This document shows positions 1 through 10,730 of a stretch of 64,000 nucleotides of DNA, piece after piece. Each line of letters begins with the position of its first letter. The stretch's first letter is position 1. A program made the position numbers and the translations under genes. The DNA comes from Neoceratodus forsteri (taxonomy: Eukaryota; Chordata; Ceratodontiformes; Ceratodontidae), in contig CM057453.1 of NCBI GenBank assembly GCA_016271365.2, forward strand, positions 1,092,482,001 to 1,092,546,000. The letters are read 5' to 3'. Below the pieces are notes generated by a model. It made no database searches. It had not been told where the DNA came from and was given only the letters and a program-made list of their open reading frames with translations.

Positions 1-49
1 CTCGGTTCAGAAGCTCTGTTAGGCTGGTTTCAAACCGAAACCATCAGAT
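1..49 (+). repeat. Left inverted terminal repeat of DIRS E1 (inner part only)
   Basis: The reverse complement of these bases matches 5246-5294 with a single mismatch. The repeat must extend to the left of the window, because its partner continues for another ~146 bases to 5440. Confidence 0.92.
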
Positions 50-312
50 TCTTTACTCCGCCTCACTGAACAGTCGCTCCGGAGATTCCTCCTGTTGCTC
101 GGTTCATTCCTTCGGTTTAAAGCGCTATTTCTCGGTTTAATTTAACCGCAATTTAATTATTTTAACCACAAAACCGATCGGTTCAGGCTCTGTCTATGGT
201 AATCGTAAGTAATAGATAGGGTTTTTTCTGTGTGGAACTTGTAAAGTATTATCGGTTCGGTTGAACCGATCGAGATTATATTAAAATAAAGTTTAAAGCC
301 TTTTAAGGCTTC
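50..312 (+). other. DIRS E1 leader, CGGTT-rich
   Basis: Non-coding leader between the left terminal repeat and the gag region. The pentamer CGGTT or its complement AACCG recurs many times (for example near 99, 113, 132, 178 and 252-270), partly as small inverted pairs such as ATCGGTT...GAACCGAT. I recognise no promoter. Confidence 0.5.
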
Positions 313-2255
313 TTGAAATCTTGGTTCCAGTTCTTATCAGTTCTAAAAAGCGGATTTCATTACATTTTTCCACGACCCGTGACACGGTTTGGAACTGATA
401 AAGGGTGTCTTCCTAGCACTGCCATTAAAAGGGCAAGTTTGTTGGTTAGGCTGGCATCATGTCTGAGAAACCCAAAGAAAACCGGGCCCACTGGGTTTCA
501 ACACTGTAGTGTCTGTGGGGAAGCCTTTGCCAAGGCTGACCCACACACTACATGTGTCTATTGTCTGAGGTTTGACCACCTCAATTCAGACTGCCAGATT
601 TGTAAAATTTCCTGCAGCCACCCTGGACAAGAGAGTGGGCAGGCTCAGGAGCAGAGGCCAAAAGTCAGCTGACCCGGATGGCCAGCCCGGTTGGAGGCAT
701 GCCCTCTGACCAGGCGAGACTTCCTCAGGCAAGCAGCTGGCTCTGAGGAGCCAGTTCCAGCAAAGAAATCTAAAAAATCAGCAGGTTTGAGTCCAAAATT
801 CCTTCTCCAACTGCTGCAGAGATAACCAGGGCAATACAGATTGTCCAGTCCCTGTCCCGGTTCCTCGAACTGCCACTGTCTGGCAAAAGGTTGGTTCGGT
901 CGGTTCCAGTGGTTCAGGATTATGATATAGAAGAGTTCTATGAACCAGAGGAGGGGGATGAGGATTATGATCAGTGTGAATGTGACTTTGAAAGTCTGGA
1001 TGTGCCCACTGAACCGGACATCTCCCCAGACAGACCTTCAGGTGAGTCTCCCCCTAGGCTTTCTGAGTCCCCTTCTCATTTTTTGTTTTATAAAAAAGTT
1101 GCTAAGACCCTCCAGCTTCCCTTACAGGAGGCTGTGGATGAGCAAGAGGAGCCTGACTATGTGGAGATGATGGATATCCCAGAGTCCAGGAGGTTGTCCA
1201 TCCCTTTATATAAATCTTTTAGAAAACAAACAATAAAAATTTTAAAAGCTCCTAATTCTGTGCCTCCTGTGGATAAAAAGATGGACAGGAGGTACACTTT
1301 GTCAGGTCCTGATACAGATTTTCTTTCACAGCAATGCAGTCATGTTGGGAGTAGTTCAGGCTGCAGCCTGTGATAAAGCTAATATTCCACTGGCTTCACA
1401 TCCTCCTGACAAGGATTCCAGGAAGATTGATGCCATGGCCGAAAAACAATACATGGCATCCTTGGGACTCAGACAAGCTAACTATATGGCTTATGTTGCA
1501 AGATACCAGAAATCTAGATGGGATACTGTCATGGCCTTAGCCAAACAGGGTCCCTGACCAACTCGCAAAGGAGCTGGAGCAGGTGGCTCTTGATGGTATT
1601 GAGGCATCTAAGGTGCAATTCCATGCTGCAGTGGATTCTAATGATGTATCCTCTAGAGTCATGGCTACATCTGTGGCTTTTGGAGATTGGCCTGGCTCAG
1701 GTGTACTACTTTGTCACAGGATACCCAGTCTAAGGCTATGGATTTTCCTGAGATGGGAAATTCTCTGTTTGGGGAGCAGACAGAGAATTATATGAAAAAT
1801 GGATGAATATAAAACCACTTACAGGGTGCACAAGCCAAGGGCGGCAAGCCACTCCTCAGAGGCAACCCAGGGGTAGGGGTGAAAGCCTTTCACGGCCTTT
1901 TACCAGACCCAGGCCTCCTCCTCTTCAGCCTATGTACAGAGGGGTTCTTGGAGGGAGGCAGATGGGGTTCGAGCAGGCCTGCTCACCCCTCAGCCTAAAG
2001 CCCCTGCCAAACAGGCACCCTGATGGGATGCCCAGGGCCGGCTCTCCACTACCTGTAGGGGCAGGTTGCTCACTTCATCCAGTACTGGCAGTCTTTAACT
2101 TCAGACAGGTGGGTCCTGGAAGTAGTGAGCCAGGGTCTGGTTCTCAGCTTCAAGAAATTTCAAGGATGAGAGCCACATCTTTTCCACCTACAAACCCTTT
2201 AGAGACTCTTGCTTTGAAACAGAAGTCTCAACCCTCTTGGCTCTCAGAGCTGTAG
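313..2255 (+). pseudogene. DIRS E1 gag-like region (broken)
   Basis: Nucleocapsid-like region of E1, split into open pieces at 313-672, 891-1373, 1342-1557 and 1803-2255. The first piece contains a Cys-rich cluster (CSVCGEAFAKADPHTTCVYC, followed by DCQIC) of the type seen at the start of gag in the other DIRS copies here. The second piece is strongly acidic (DYDIEEFYEPEEGDEDYD), as in the matching region of other copies. Later pieces correspond to the helical middle of gag and a Pro/Arg-rich tail before the reverse transcriptase. Several frameshifts and stops separate the pieces. The assignment rests on position and on similarity to the gag starts of E2, E3, E5 and E6 in this window. Confidence 0.75.
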
Positions 2256-2259
2256 AAAA

Positions 2260-3445
2260 GGTTTCTCCCTTCACCAGGGCAAGGGTCTGTACTCCAGGTA
2301 CTTCCTTACCCCAAAAAGACAGGAGAGTGGCGGCCTATCCTGGATCTAAGATATCTAAACAAGCACCTTTTAAAGCCAAAGTTCAAAATGGTGACACTGG
2401 GAATGATTTTACCTCCTAAGGCCAGGGACTGGCTAGCCTCCCTGGACCTCAAAGATGCCTACTTCCATGTTCTTATCAAAGCTCCCATCGAAAGTACCTC
2501 AGATTCGAACTGCCCTCAGGCCACTATCAGTTCAGAGCAATGGATTGCCATTTTTCCCTACCTGGACGACTGGCTCATTGTGGGTCAGTCTCCAGACCAG
2601 GTCAAATCACACCTGCTAGTTACCCAGCAGCTGCTTACCTCTCTGAGATTTCTTCTCAATCTTCCAAAGTCAGTTTTGGAACCTGTCCGGTACTCACCCT
2701 TTATAGGCGCAGAACTGGACACAAAGCAGGCCAGAGCCTTCCTTCCCTTGGAAAGGGTAAGGACCTTAGTGGCCCTGGCTGCCTCCTTCACTCTGCAGGT
2801 CTCTCGACCAGCAAGGCATTTCCTGCAGCTCCTAGGGCACATGGCTGCCTCCACAGCTGTGGTGCAAGGAGCAAGATTTCAGATGAGGGACATTCAGTTC
2901 CATTTGACAGCTTTCTGGTCTCAAAGAAGAGATCCTCTATCCAAGTTAATCCCAGTGACTCGAACTCTGATCCAGGCCCTTCAGTGGTGGCAGAATCAGA
3001 GCAATCTGAGACAGGGGGTGCCTTTCATCCCTCTGTCCCATTCCTTGACCCCTACTACAGATGCATCCCTCTTGGGATGGGGAGCTCACATGGGCGACCT
3101 CTCCACCCAGGGATTATGGTCCCCTCAGGAATCTCTGCTCCACATCAATCTGTTGGAACTCAGAGCTGTTTTCTAGCACTTCAGGTTTTCTCTGCATCTG
3201 TTCAGAACAAGGTGGTACAGGTCAGAACAGACAACACCACTACAATGTGGTACATCAACAAACAAAGGGGGCACTCGGTCTTGACCTTGTGCAGGCGATA
3301 AGTTGTGGTCTCTGGCATTACTCCTGGAACACTTCCCTCATAGCAGTTCACCTCCCAGGAAAGGACAATGTCCTGGCAGATGCTCTCAGCAGGATTTCCC
3401 AGGGCCATCACGAATGGTCACTGGATCCCCTAGTACTGGGATAGT
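2260..3445 (+). pseudogene. DIRS E1 reverse transcriptase / RNase H (broken, internal deletion)
   Basis: Reverse transcriptase followed by RNase H. In changing frames one reads WRPILDLRYLNKH (about 2330), then LASLDLKDAYFH (about 2430-2470) for motif A with its catalytic Asp, then FPYLDDW with YLDD at 2559-2570. Between the HRKYLRF-like block (about 2490) and YLDD, roughly 30 residues expected in this family (the PFGLSSAP...FTKC block) are missing, with a frame change, so the palm is incomplete. RNase H follows: TTDASLLGWGAHM (Asp codon at 3060), an LLELRAV block, RTDNTTTMWYINKQ and ADALSR near 3380. The YLDD-type polymerase with downstream RNase H and recombinase is diagnostic of DIRS. Confidence 0.93.
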
Positions 3446-3726
3446 GTTTGCCAGATGGGGCACTCCTCAGATAGATCTTTTCGCAGCCCCAGACAATCAT
3501 CAACTTCCACTGTTTTGTTGCAGGCCCCCAGTGTTGGGCTCAGTTCCCCTGGATGCCTTTCTCCTCGATTGGGAAGGGAAGTTTCTTTATGCCTTCCCCT
3601 TCCCTCTCCTGTTCAAAGTACTAGTCAAAATCAGGTCTCAGCCCTGCAAAATGATCCTGATTGCTCCAGACTGGGCCAGGCAGCCCTGGTACCCACTCCT
3701 TCTGTCCTTAGCAGTCCATCTTCCCT
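3446..3726 (+). pseudogene. DIRS E1 inter-domain segment (methyltransferase-position region)
   Basis: Continues the polyprotein after RNase H. WGTPQIDLFA, DAFLLDW, YAFPFPLLFKV and LIAPDWARQPW are readable, the conserved spacer block between RNase H and recombinase that recurs in E6 at 45034-45477. In DIRS elements a Dam-like methyltransferase domain has been described at this position. I see the conserved block but cannot show methyltransferase catalytic residues. Confidence 0.6.
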
Positions 3727-4857
3727 GTGTCTCCCCAGGAACCACAATCTGTTAACCTGTGCTCAGGGGAGAGTTTGGTATCCGAATCTCAAATCCCTCA
3801 ACCTCAAGGCTTGGCTCTTGAGCAGTTAGAGTTTGCTGATTTGCAACTTTCTCAAGGTGTTCTCGAAATCCTGAAGGCTGCTAGGGAAGCCTTCCACCAG
3901 AACTACCTATAACTCCAAGTGGAAAAGGTTTTCCACATGGTGTTCTGGGAACATGTTTCCCAGAATCTGCTGATCTACCACTGTATTGGACTACAGGGTC
4001 CATCTTAATTCTTTGGGACTGAGACCAGCCACCCTGAAAGTGCACTTGGCTGCTGTCTCTGCCTTCATTTCAACAGGAAGCCTCTTCTCTTTCTGCTCAT
4101 CCTGTATTTTCCAAGTTTTTTAAAGGATTGCTTCACACCAATCCTCCATTCAGGGACCCTGCCCAGCTTGGGATCTTAATGTATGCATTGCTCAGCTAAT
4201 GCAACCCCTTTGAGCCTCTGTCTTGACGCAGAGCTTAAGTATTGACTTGGAAAACTGTATTTCTGGTAGCCATCACTTCTGCCAGGCGTATAAGTGAGTT
4301 ACAGGCTTTATCAGTAGAAACTGACTTTATTTCCTTTCACAGGGATAAAGTAGTCCTCAGGACTAACAGGAAGTTTTTGCCTAAGGCGGTTTCAGATTTC
4401 CACCTTAACCAATCTATTTCACTTCCGGTGTTCTTCACTGACTATTCCTCCTCTGGTGAGAAGAGGCTGCACAGCTTAGACGTTAAGAGGGCCCTAAGTT
4501 ACTACATAGAGCGTACCAAGGGTCACAGGTTTGACTCCCTCCAACTGTTTCTCACTTATGGTGAGGTTGGGAAAGGGACACCTGCCACTAAGAGATCCAT
4601 TGCCAGGTGGATCGTTTCTTGTATCCAATTTTGCTATTAAAAGCTGGGTAAGGTTCCCCTCAGGCCTGTGGGCTCACTCTACCAGAGGTACAGCTGCATC
4701 TCTAGCTGCTGCTAGAGACATCCCTATCTTGGAGATATGTCAGGCAGCTACTTGGAAGACAGTACACACTTTCACCAAGCATTACTCCCTGGATATTCAG
4801 GCCAGGAGGGATGCTCGGTTTGGCACAGTCGTGCTTCAGAGCCTATTCCCTAAGTAG
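3727..4857 (+). pseudogene. DIRS E1 tyrosine recombinase (frameshifted)
   Basis: Tyrosine recombinase that in this family integrates the circular cDNA. The amino-terminal part is in a damaged frame (3727-4230). The catalytic part starts near 4242 with TWKTVFLVAITSARRISEL, the first catalytic Arg being one of the two Arg codons at 4284-4289. A frameshift near 4630 moves to the next frame, where AHSTRG supplies His (4675) and the second Arg (4684), and TKHYSLD supplies the nucleophilic Tyr (4783-4785). All R...HxxR...Y residues are therefore still encoded, although not in one frame. Closely similar blocks occur in E3, E5, E6 and E7. Confidence 0.92.
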
Positions 4858-4895
4858 GTTCTGTCCCTCCTCCATGGAGGTACTGCTGTGTAGTC

Positions 4896-4999
4896 TGCAA
4901 TAGTCATAATATAGCAAGACTTCATGTTGTTTGAAGAAAAAATTACTCACCTTAGTAATGTTGCTTCTTCTAATGGAGTCTTGCTATATTATGACCTCC
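4896..4999 (+). repeat. Internal complementary region of DIRS E1
   Basis: 4933-4996 is the reverse complement of 5375-5440, the outer end of the right terminal repeat. The block is flanked by its own inverted pair (TAGTCATAATATAGCAAGAC near 4901-4920, and its complement near 4978-4995). In DIRS replication this region joins the two ends to make circular cDNA. Its position after the recombinase gene is as expected. Confidence 0.88.
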
Positions 5000-5245
5000 C
5001 CCAGCCTGCCCCTCTCAGAACTCCTACTTTGGGTATGGGGTGGGTAGTCCTCTGTTGGCATTTATTGATGCCCTCTTTCATGTTTGGGTGTTGTGTTTAT
5101 TTAGTTATTTTATCTTATTTTTCTGGTCCACTAACTTGAGTCTTTGTGTTGGGACCAGGAAAAATGTGTTAATATATTAGTGGCCAGTTGGCTAGTGTAG
5201 GTTACAGCTTCCACACAGAACCTTAGTGAGTTTTTGCTCGTAAAG

Positions 5246-5440
5246 ATCTGACGGTTTCGGTTTGAAACCAGCCTAACAGAGCTTCTGAACCGAGCTCGCG
5301 CTCTAAGCTCCATGCTCTGCATGGAAGTTAACTCTTTCACCTCCAGAGCAGTTCTAAGGCTGGGACAAACTGCAATAGTCATAATATAGCAAGACTCCAT
5401 TAGAAGAAACAACATTACTAAGGTGAGTAATTTTTTCTTC
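5246..5440 (-). repeat. Right inverted terminal repeat of DIRS E1
   Basis: The inner part (5246-5294) is the inverted copy of bases 1-49. The outer part (5375-5440) is complementary to the internal region at 4933-4996. The junction at 5440/5441 is set by where that complementarity ends. Confidence 0.88.
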
Positions 5441-6369
5441 TGGTGCGGGTATAGGCCTGGTACGCCCCAGCATTGCCAGGAAAGGGGGGTGGGGATGCAG
5501 TGCATAAACTCCCAAAAGGAAGAAAGAATAGTCTGGACATTGATGGTGATCAGCATTGTAGGGGCACCGTGCGGCATTGACGGGGGGTGGGCTGGGTCCC
5601 TAACATCAGCTGTATGGCCTGAATCATCGACGAGAGAAGCTGATGTCCTGGCATCAGCAGGATGGTCTGAGGCATTGCCGGGGGAGACTGTCTCCCCATC
5701 ATCGACGAAATGGCAAAGGAGACCAGTGAGCGGGCAGCAATCCCGGCACCAACAGGCCATCACTGGCCAAACCAGGACTGGCAGAAGACCCTGCCTGTTG
5801 CCCCTGAGCAAAAAGGAGTTTGAACAACAGTTGGCAGAACAGCGACAGGGGTGACAGGAGGCCTGGCGTCAACAAGCCAGTGCGGGCCAAGGAATGCCTG
5901 AAGGTGGCATTGCCATAGCCGACCCCATGGAAGAGAGGGTGTGGATGGGAATGGGGGTCATCGCTGAAGCAGATGACAAACTAGCAGCAGCCAGCGTTCA
6001 AAGCGGCGACTGAGAGCGCATCAGGGAGGCCTTCTCCTTGGGTCTATCCTTGTCCTGGTGCTTGTGTTTGCCAGCCGATTTGTCCCTGACCTTGGAGGAG
6101 TGGGAGCCCAAGGATTGAGCTGGCAACATGGAGGAGCTTCTTGCCTGGAGCTCCCTCTCCATTCTAGCGACCTTCTGTTCAAGGAGGAAGGACTCTAGGG
6201 CTTTCAGACGGTGCTGCCGGGTAGCTTGGTTGAATCTGTGGCAGATCTTGCAAGTCTGAACGTCAAGGTCGGCACTGAGACAGTGGATGCAGGCTTCATG
6301 GTCCTCTTTATCGAAGATCTTCTTACCTTACCCACAGCACTGAAAGAATTTCTCGGGGTCAGTCAGCAT
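5441..6369 (-). pseudogene. DIRS E2 gag amino-terminal region (broken)
   Basis: Reading the minus strand from an ATG at 6369 gives MLTDPEKFFQCC, an in-frame stop, then a Cys/His-rich stretch (EACIHCL..., then TCKICH) followed by a basic/Ser segment (KHKHQDKDRPKEKAS). The same order appears in the E6 gag starting at 52266 (MLTKELFKLFHYCECG...). Toward 5441 the frame is degraded. The Cys-rich start suggests a nucleic-acid-binding gag, but no function is preserved. Confidence 0.7.
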
Positions 6370-6693
6370 AAACGAAGGTGAAAATCACTAAAAAGTAAAG
6401 TGATCAGTGAACTAGGATGAGAAAATAAAATAAAAATTGAAAACAAAGATTTGACAGTCGACTGAAGAGACAGTATCTCAGTGCTGTCTGATGTGTGATG
6501 GTTGAAGGCAGGAAAAGAACTGAGGAGGGTGCGGGGCCACCCATGTTTATACAGCAAGAACACTGTTAGCTGATGTTGTGGGTGGCCCCTAGCAGACTGC
6601 TAGCTAAAAAAGTTTCCATGTCACCCTAGTGCCTGGTGGCTATAGTTCCATAAGTGTGGCCAGATGCAAGAGATACCCTCGATGAAGATCTTT
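5441..6693 (-). mobile_element. DIRS element E2, 5' part only
   Basis: The gag start and leader of a minus-strand DIRS close to E6. The block near 6560-6693 aligns with 52440-52557, the 5' terminal repeat of E6 (shared ...CCTGGTGGCTATAGTTCCAT-like stretch, then GAAGATCT at the end), and the gag aligns with 51510-52266. It is cut at 5440 by E1 and meets recombinase sequence of E3 at 6693/6694. The rest of E2 is expected left of the window. Confidence 0.8.
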
Positions 6694-7080
6694 GGGTTAG
6701 AGCAAAGGATGAAGGATGACTTTGTCTCTGTGGAAGACCAGTTAGGAAGACTCCACCAAGAGCGCCTGCAATTCCCCAATCCTTCTGGCACAGGTGATGG
6801 CTACCAGGAAGGCCATCTTCCATGACAGGTGTGATAACTCACACCTGTGCACTGGCTCAAATGGCTTGCCTATGAGCATAGCCAAGAGTAGCAATATGTC
6901 CCACGGAGGAGGTGCATCATGTACCGGAGAGGACAAGTGGTCAGGGTCCTTGAAAAAAGTAGTCTACCACCTTCTCCTGGGCCACCATCAGCATACCGGC
7001 CTGCACTCAGTAAGCCTGACTGCCAGGTGCACTATAAATGTAGTCACTCACAGTCTCAGCTGGGACATGAACCATAAGTA
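6694..7080 (-). pseudogene. DIRS E3 tyrosine recombinase fragment
   Basis: The minus strand encodes PFEPVHRCELSHLSWKMAFL followed by VAITCARRIGELQALLVESS (about 6742-6880), matching the first catalytic block of E1 (KTVFLVAITSARRISEL). A few further codons (FHRDKVILH) follow in another frame before the sequence switches to the E2 leader at 6693. The HxxR and Tyr blocks are missing, cut off by E2. Confidence 0.88.
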
Positions 7081-7189
7081 GTCTATGATGTTAGCCACAG
7101 GGCATGCAAGGGAATCTCTTTCATTTAAAGGCATAGCATTGATGAGCCAACAACCTGAAATGATTGGGCACATGAGGTAAGATCCTGTG

Positions 7190-7770
7190 CTAGGTCCGTT
7201 GGGAGGCTTTGACCCCTAGGGAGTCTAGTTCTGCTCTGATGAACTTGATCACCTGCTTCAGTACCAGTTCGGACTTGTCTGGGTTGACCAAGAGGCCAAA
7301 GTCTCTGCAGGACTGGAGAGCCAATGGTCTGGATCTCACCGCAAGTTCTCTTGATGGACTGGCTATCAGCCAGTCGTCCAGGTATGGGTACACTCTGACC
7401 CCTAGGTACCCCAGGTGGGCCACCACCAGTGCCATGCACTTAGTGAAGACCATAGGAGCTGAGGACAGGCTGAACGGCATGACCTGGAACTGGTATAGGA
7501 CCCCCTCCACTCAGAACTGGAGGTACTGGCGGTGGGACTTGCAGATGGTAATGTGGAAGAATGTGTCCTGGATGTCCAGGGAGTAGAACCACATGTCCTG
7601 CTCCAGGGATGGTACATTCTGGCTCAGAGTGACTAGCTGGAACTTGCACTTCCGTATGCACTGGTTGAGACTGTGAAGATCCAGTATGGGGCACCAGCCC
7701 CCATCTATTTCAGGACCAGGAAGTACCTGGACATGTAATCCTTACTGACCAGGGTATCTGGAACATGGCT
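7190..7770 (-). pseudogene. DIRS E3 reverse transcriptase
   Basis: On the minus strand, in two frames, one reads WCPILDLHSLNQCIRKCKFQ, VTLSQNVPSLEQ, YSLDIQDTFFHI (motif A), HRQYLQF, YQFQVMPFSLSSAPMVFTKC (about 7480-7440) and YPYLDDWLIA with YLDD at 7373-7384, then LGLLVNPDKSELV-like sequence. This copy retains the PFSLSSAP...FTKC segment deleted in E1. The polymerase runs almost directly into recombinase sequence with no RNase H, which marks an internal deletion near 7100-7190. Confidence 0.92.
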
Positions 7771-7789
7771 ATGCCTCCTTCCATAAGAA

Positions 7790-10730
7790 GCTGAGGAATG
7801 TCCTCCCTGAGGCGGACAGTGTGTTCTGATACACCCTGTACTCTTGAGGCAAGTGGAGGCAGTAGGGCGGGACAGCCTCAAAGTCAAGGGACAGTCCTCT
7901 GCCATTACGTCCAATGCCCATTTTTTCACTGTGATAGCAGACAAATATAGCAAGAAGAGATGTAGCCTGCCTCCGGTGGGTAGAGGTGAAGGGAAGACAC
8001 CACCCCAACCCATAACTGGGCAGTTTTGGTGGGGGCACCGGCGGCTGCTGCCAGAAGGGCACCAATTCCCTGCCCCGCCCCTTTTTTTGGACCTTGATCC
8101 AAGAACTTCTTGCGGCACCAAGTCTGAAACTGCCCTTGCTGGGGCTGCTGCCGGAGAGGCTATGAGTGGAAGGACTGGTACCGAAAGGCCAGTTTCTTAG
8201 GCTTTTTATTCAGTTCCTTCTGGGATGAAGTTACAGAAACCAAGGTGGCACTGGACTTCCCGGTCCTCGTGAGATGCCCTTCCACCCCAGGGCCAAAGAA
8301 GTCGGTGTCCAGAAAGGGGATATCCACCAGCCTTTGTTGGGTGTCTACCGTGAAGGTGGACAATTGCAGCCAGACCCTACAATGCATGGAGACAGCCACT
8401 GCCACTGCATAGGCACAACAATCACCCATGTCCAAGGCTGTCTGGAGCTGGTGCTTAGCCAGCAATTGACTGTGGTCTCTGATGAGTTCCACTGCTACCT
8501 GCTGCTCTGGTTGGAGGTGGGGGAGGACAATGTTGAACACTCCAAGCATGGAACGCCCATAATTGGCCATCACGATGGCACAGCTAGCCTGCTGGAGACC
8601 CAAAGCAGCTGCAGCATGCACCTTTTTAGTGGCGTGGCCAGTCTTATTGGACTCCATGTCTGGGGGCTTGTCCACGTTCCCCTGGTGTCCTAACTTATGG
8701 GACATAGAATCCGTAACCAGTCCTTCAGCCAAAGGGCGGTTGGAGAACCCTGAAAGAGAACCAGTAGGGACTGCGTACTTGTGGACCACAAGGGACGAAG
8801 GTGCCGGACAGAATGCTGGATGCTGCCAAAGTTCCAGGGATGGTCCCAAGGAAGCCATCCCCTGGGGATTCATTCTGGTTCAAAATGTCCATTAAGAGGG
8901 AACTTGGCCCTCTTCTGGACCTGTTCCAACTGGATGGTTGTGGACTCTGCAATCAGACAGAGCAGTGTCCCAAATGAGACTAGCCACTGGTCAGTGGCGG
9001 GCTCGTTGACCATGCTACGGTCAGAGCATAGCCCCAGAGGAGGGCAGGGACTCCTGATCTGAGTCATCTGAAGACTCCTTGAAGACAGCCTTTGGCCATA
9101 TTTCCTACTGGATCTCCCAGGACTTGACACCTAGGGTGATCCTTACTGACAACTGGCCTGGCAAGCCGGCAGCCGAATGGCCAGCCTCCTTGGTCAATGC
9201 GCCGACAAGCAGCTGTCAGGGTGGTGGCTCCACTGTGATCAGCAGAGAAGTGGGTGTTGACAGTACCCACAGAACCTGAGCCAGGTGACACTCTCAGTCA
9301 AACAAGACTGAGAGTGTGAACGCCTTGACTGCGACCTTGATCACGACCTCAATCACTGACCACCCAGTCGATGGCAAGTAGTGTCTCCTGGTACTGCCCG
9401 TAGATAATGTGCCAGCCCACATTCAATAACATGGGTGTCAAACACCCAACCTCAGTAGGAGGCTTGCCCCAAACAGGATCGCCCGGAGACACTGATTGCA
9501 CCACATCCTCCTGGGTGAAGACTGGGAGCATCGAGGTCTGTGAGACCAAATCCTCAGCCTCGTCCAACAACAGACTAACCGGGTCAAGAAAGATCCTGGC
9601 AGGTTGGTTGACTGAAGTCGAGGTTGATGGGCTCACTGGCAGAGCCAATAAGCCTTCGATCTTGACCCCCATAGGAGGCTGGTGAGCAAGATGGAAAGCC
9701 TGGGGTTGGGTGGGAAAATAACAAGTTGGGTGGAGGCTTGGCTGTCAGGAAGAACTCAGAGGGTGGTGCTAAATGGGGTGCACTCCGGGACAGCGAGGAT
9801 GAAGAGTGGCGTGCCACAGGGGTCAGTTTTGGGTTCGCTTCTCTTCAACATCTACATCAGTGATATTAGGGAGGGCTTGAGGGGAAGGGTGTGCCTATTT
9901 TCTGATGATACAAAAACATGCAATAGGGTGGACACCAAGGGGAGGGGGTGGAGGACATGAGTGAGGACTTAAAGATGCTTGAAAAATGGTCTGGGATGTG
10001 GCAGCTGAAATTTAATGCCTACATCGGTGGAAGAATTCAATCCCTCCCCCCACATGCTTGTCCCATGCCGGGACAAGCATATGGGGCTAAGTATCAGAGG
10101 GAGTGGGGAGGTGTAGGGGGGAAAAGGGCAGACTAGATAGGCCGATATGGTCCTTTTCTGCCGTCAAGCTTCTATGATTCTATGACCTGCCTCTTGACCA
10201 AGGGGCGCTCAACATCACACTGAACGGCCAAGCAAGTTGACAGATCGGGAGGATGGAGCTTTCTCACCATCCCATGACCGGTAACAGTAGTAAGAGGATT
10301 TCTTCAACTGAGAGCTGTGGTGGGCAGGTCTCTCCCCAATGGTCTGGAGCGACCAACACAAATTGCAGAACTGCTCTGTGAAGGCCTCTCCGATGCTTGA
10401 CCCAGGTGGGAACATTGCTGATGAAGTGTCCACCGTGGTCATTCTTGCTTCTGTTTCAAGGGCCACAAGCACTGCTGCACAAATGGCAGCTGCCAAGGCC
10501 TTTTCGCCACCCTTAGAACAATCCTTTGGATCCCGTTCCGAAAGCTGGCCCAGCATATGCCTGAGTTTCTGATCCTCAAGGGACTCGGGGAGCATGAAAA
10601 GGCAAAGGCCGCACCCAGCCATGTGGTGTTGCCTGCCCAGGCAGTACACACATTTGTCACGTGGATCCATCACCAACATCTTCTGGTGGCACCAAATGCA
10701 AAATTTAAATCCAGACTTCTTGCAATCCAT
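7790..10730 (-). pseudogene. DIRS E3 gag (broken, interrupted by a CR1)
   Basis: The gag starts at an ATG at 10730 with MDCKKSGFKFCIWCHQKML followed by DKCVYCLGRQHHMAGCGLC, a Cys/His cluster comparable to E1. The open piece runs to 10215. After the CR1 insertion it resumes at 9672-9349 (acidic/Ser-rich) and continues as the longest piece, 8873-8160, a helical segment (LGLQQASCAIVMANYGRSML, LLAKHQLQTALDMG) resembling the middle of DIRS gag. The end near 7800-8120 is Pro/Gly-rich. Frames change several times. Structural capsid/nucleocapsid role is inferred from position. Confidence 0.75.
9678..10190 (+). mobile_element. CR1 LINE fragment inserted in DIRS E3 gag
   Basis: The + strand encodes [40 protein letters not shown] and VCLFSDDTKTCN, the CR1 reverse-transcriptase palm with FSDD in place of FADD. 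It is 5'-truncated and internally deleted: after LKFNAY it jumps to the 3' untranslated end. It finishes with CTTCTATGATTCTATG (about 10170-10187), the octamer-type tail of CR1. Confidence 0.92.

Larger units (their letters stand above)
1..5440 (+). mobile_element. DIRS-type retrotransposon E1, left end outside the window
   Basis: Retrotransposon of the DIRS order, which uses reverse transcriptase plus a tyrosine recombinase instead of an integrase. Read in order on the + strand are a gag-like region with a Cys/His cluster, a reverse transcriptase with YLDD, RNase H, a DLFA...W...W segment and a tyrosine recombinase, then an internal complementary region and a right inverted terminal repeat. 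The first 49 bases are the inverted copy of 5246-5294, so the left terminal repeat begins before base 1. All reading frames are broken and the polymerase has lost a core segment, so this copy is not autonomous. The right end (5440) abuts gag sequence of another DIRS copy in opposite orientation, which suggests insertion into it. Confidence 0.93.

Noticed and set aside
2260..4857. Endogenous retrovirus
   Set aside because: The polymerase is followed by a tyrosine recombinase, and ends are inverted repeats with an internal complementary region. No LTRs, integrase or env, so DIRS rather than a retrovirus.
9680..10190. Perfect target duplication around the CR1 in E3
   Set aside because: CTTGACC occurs on both sides (9660 and 10193) but not at the exact insert edges, so I did not call it.
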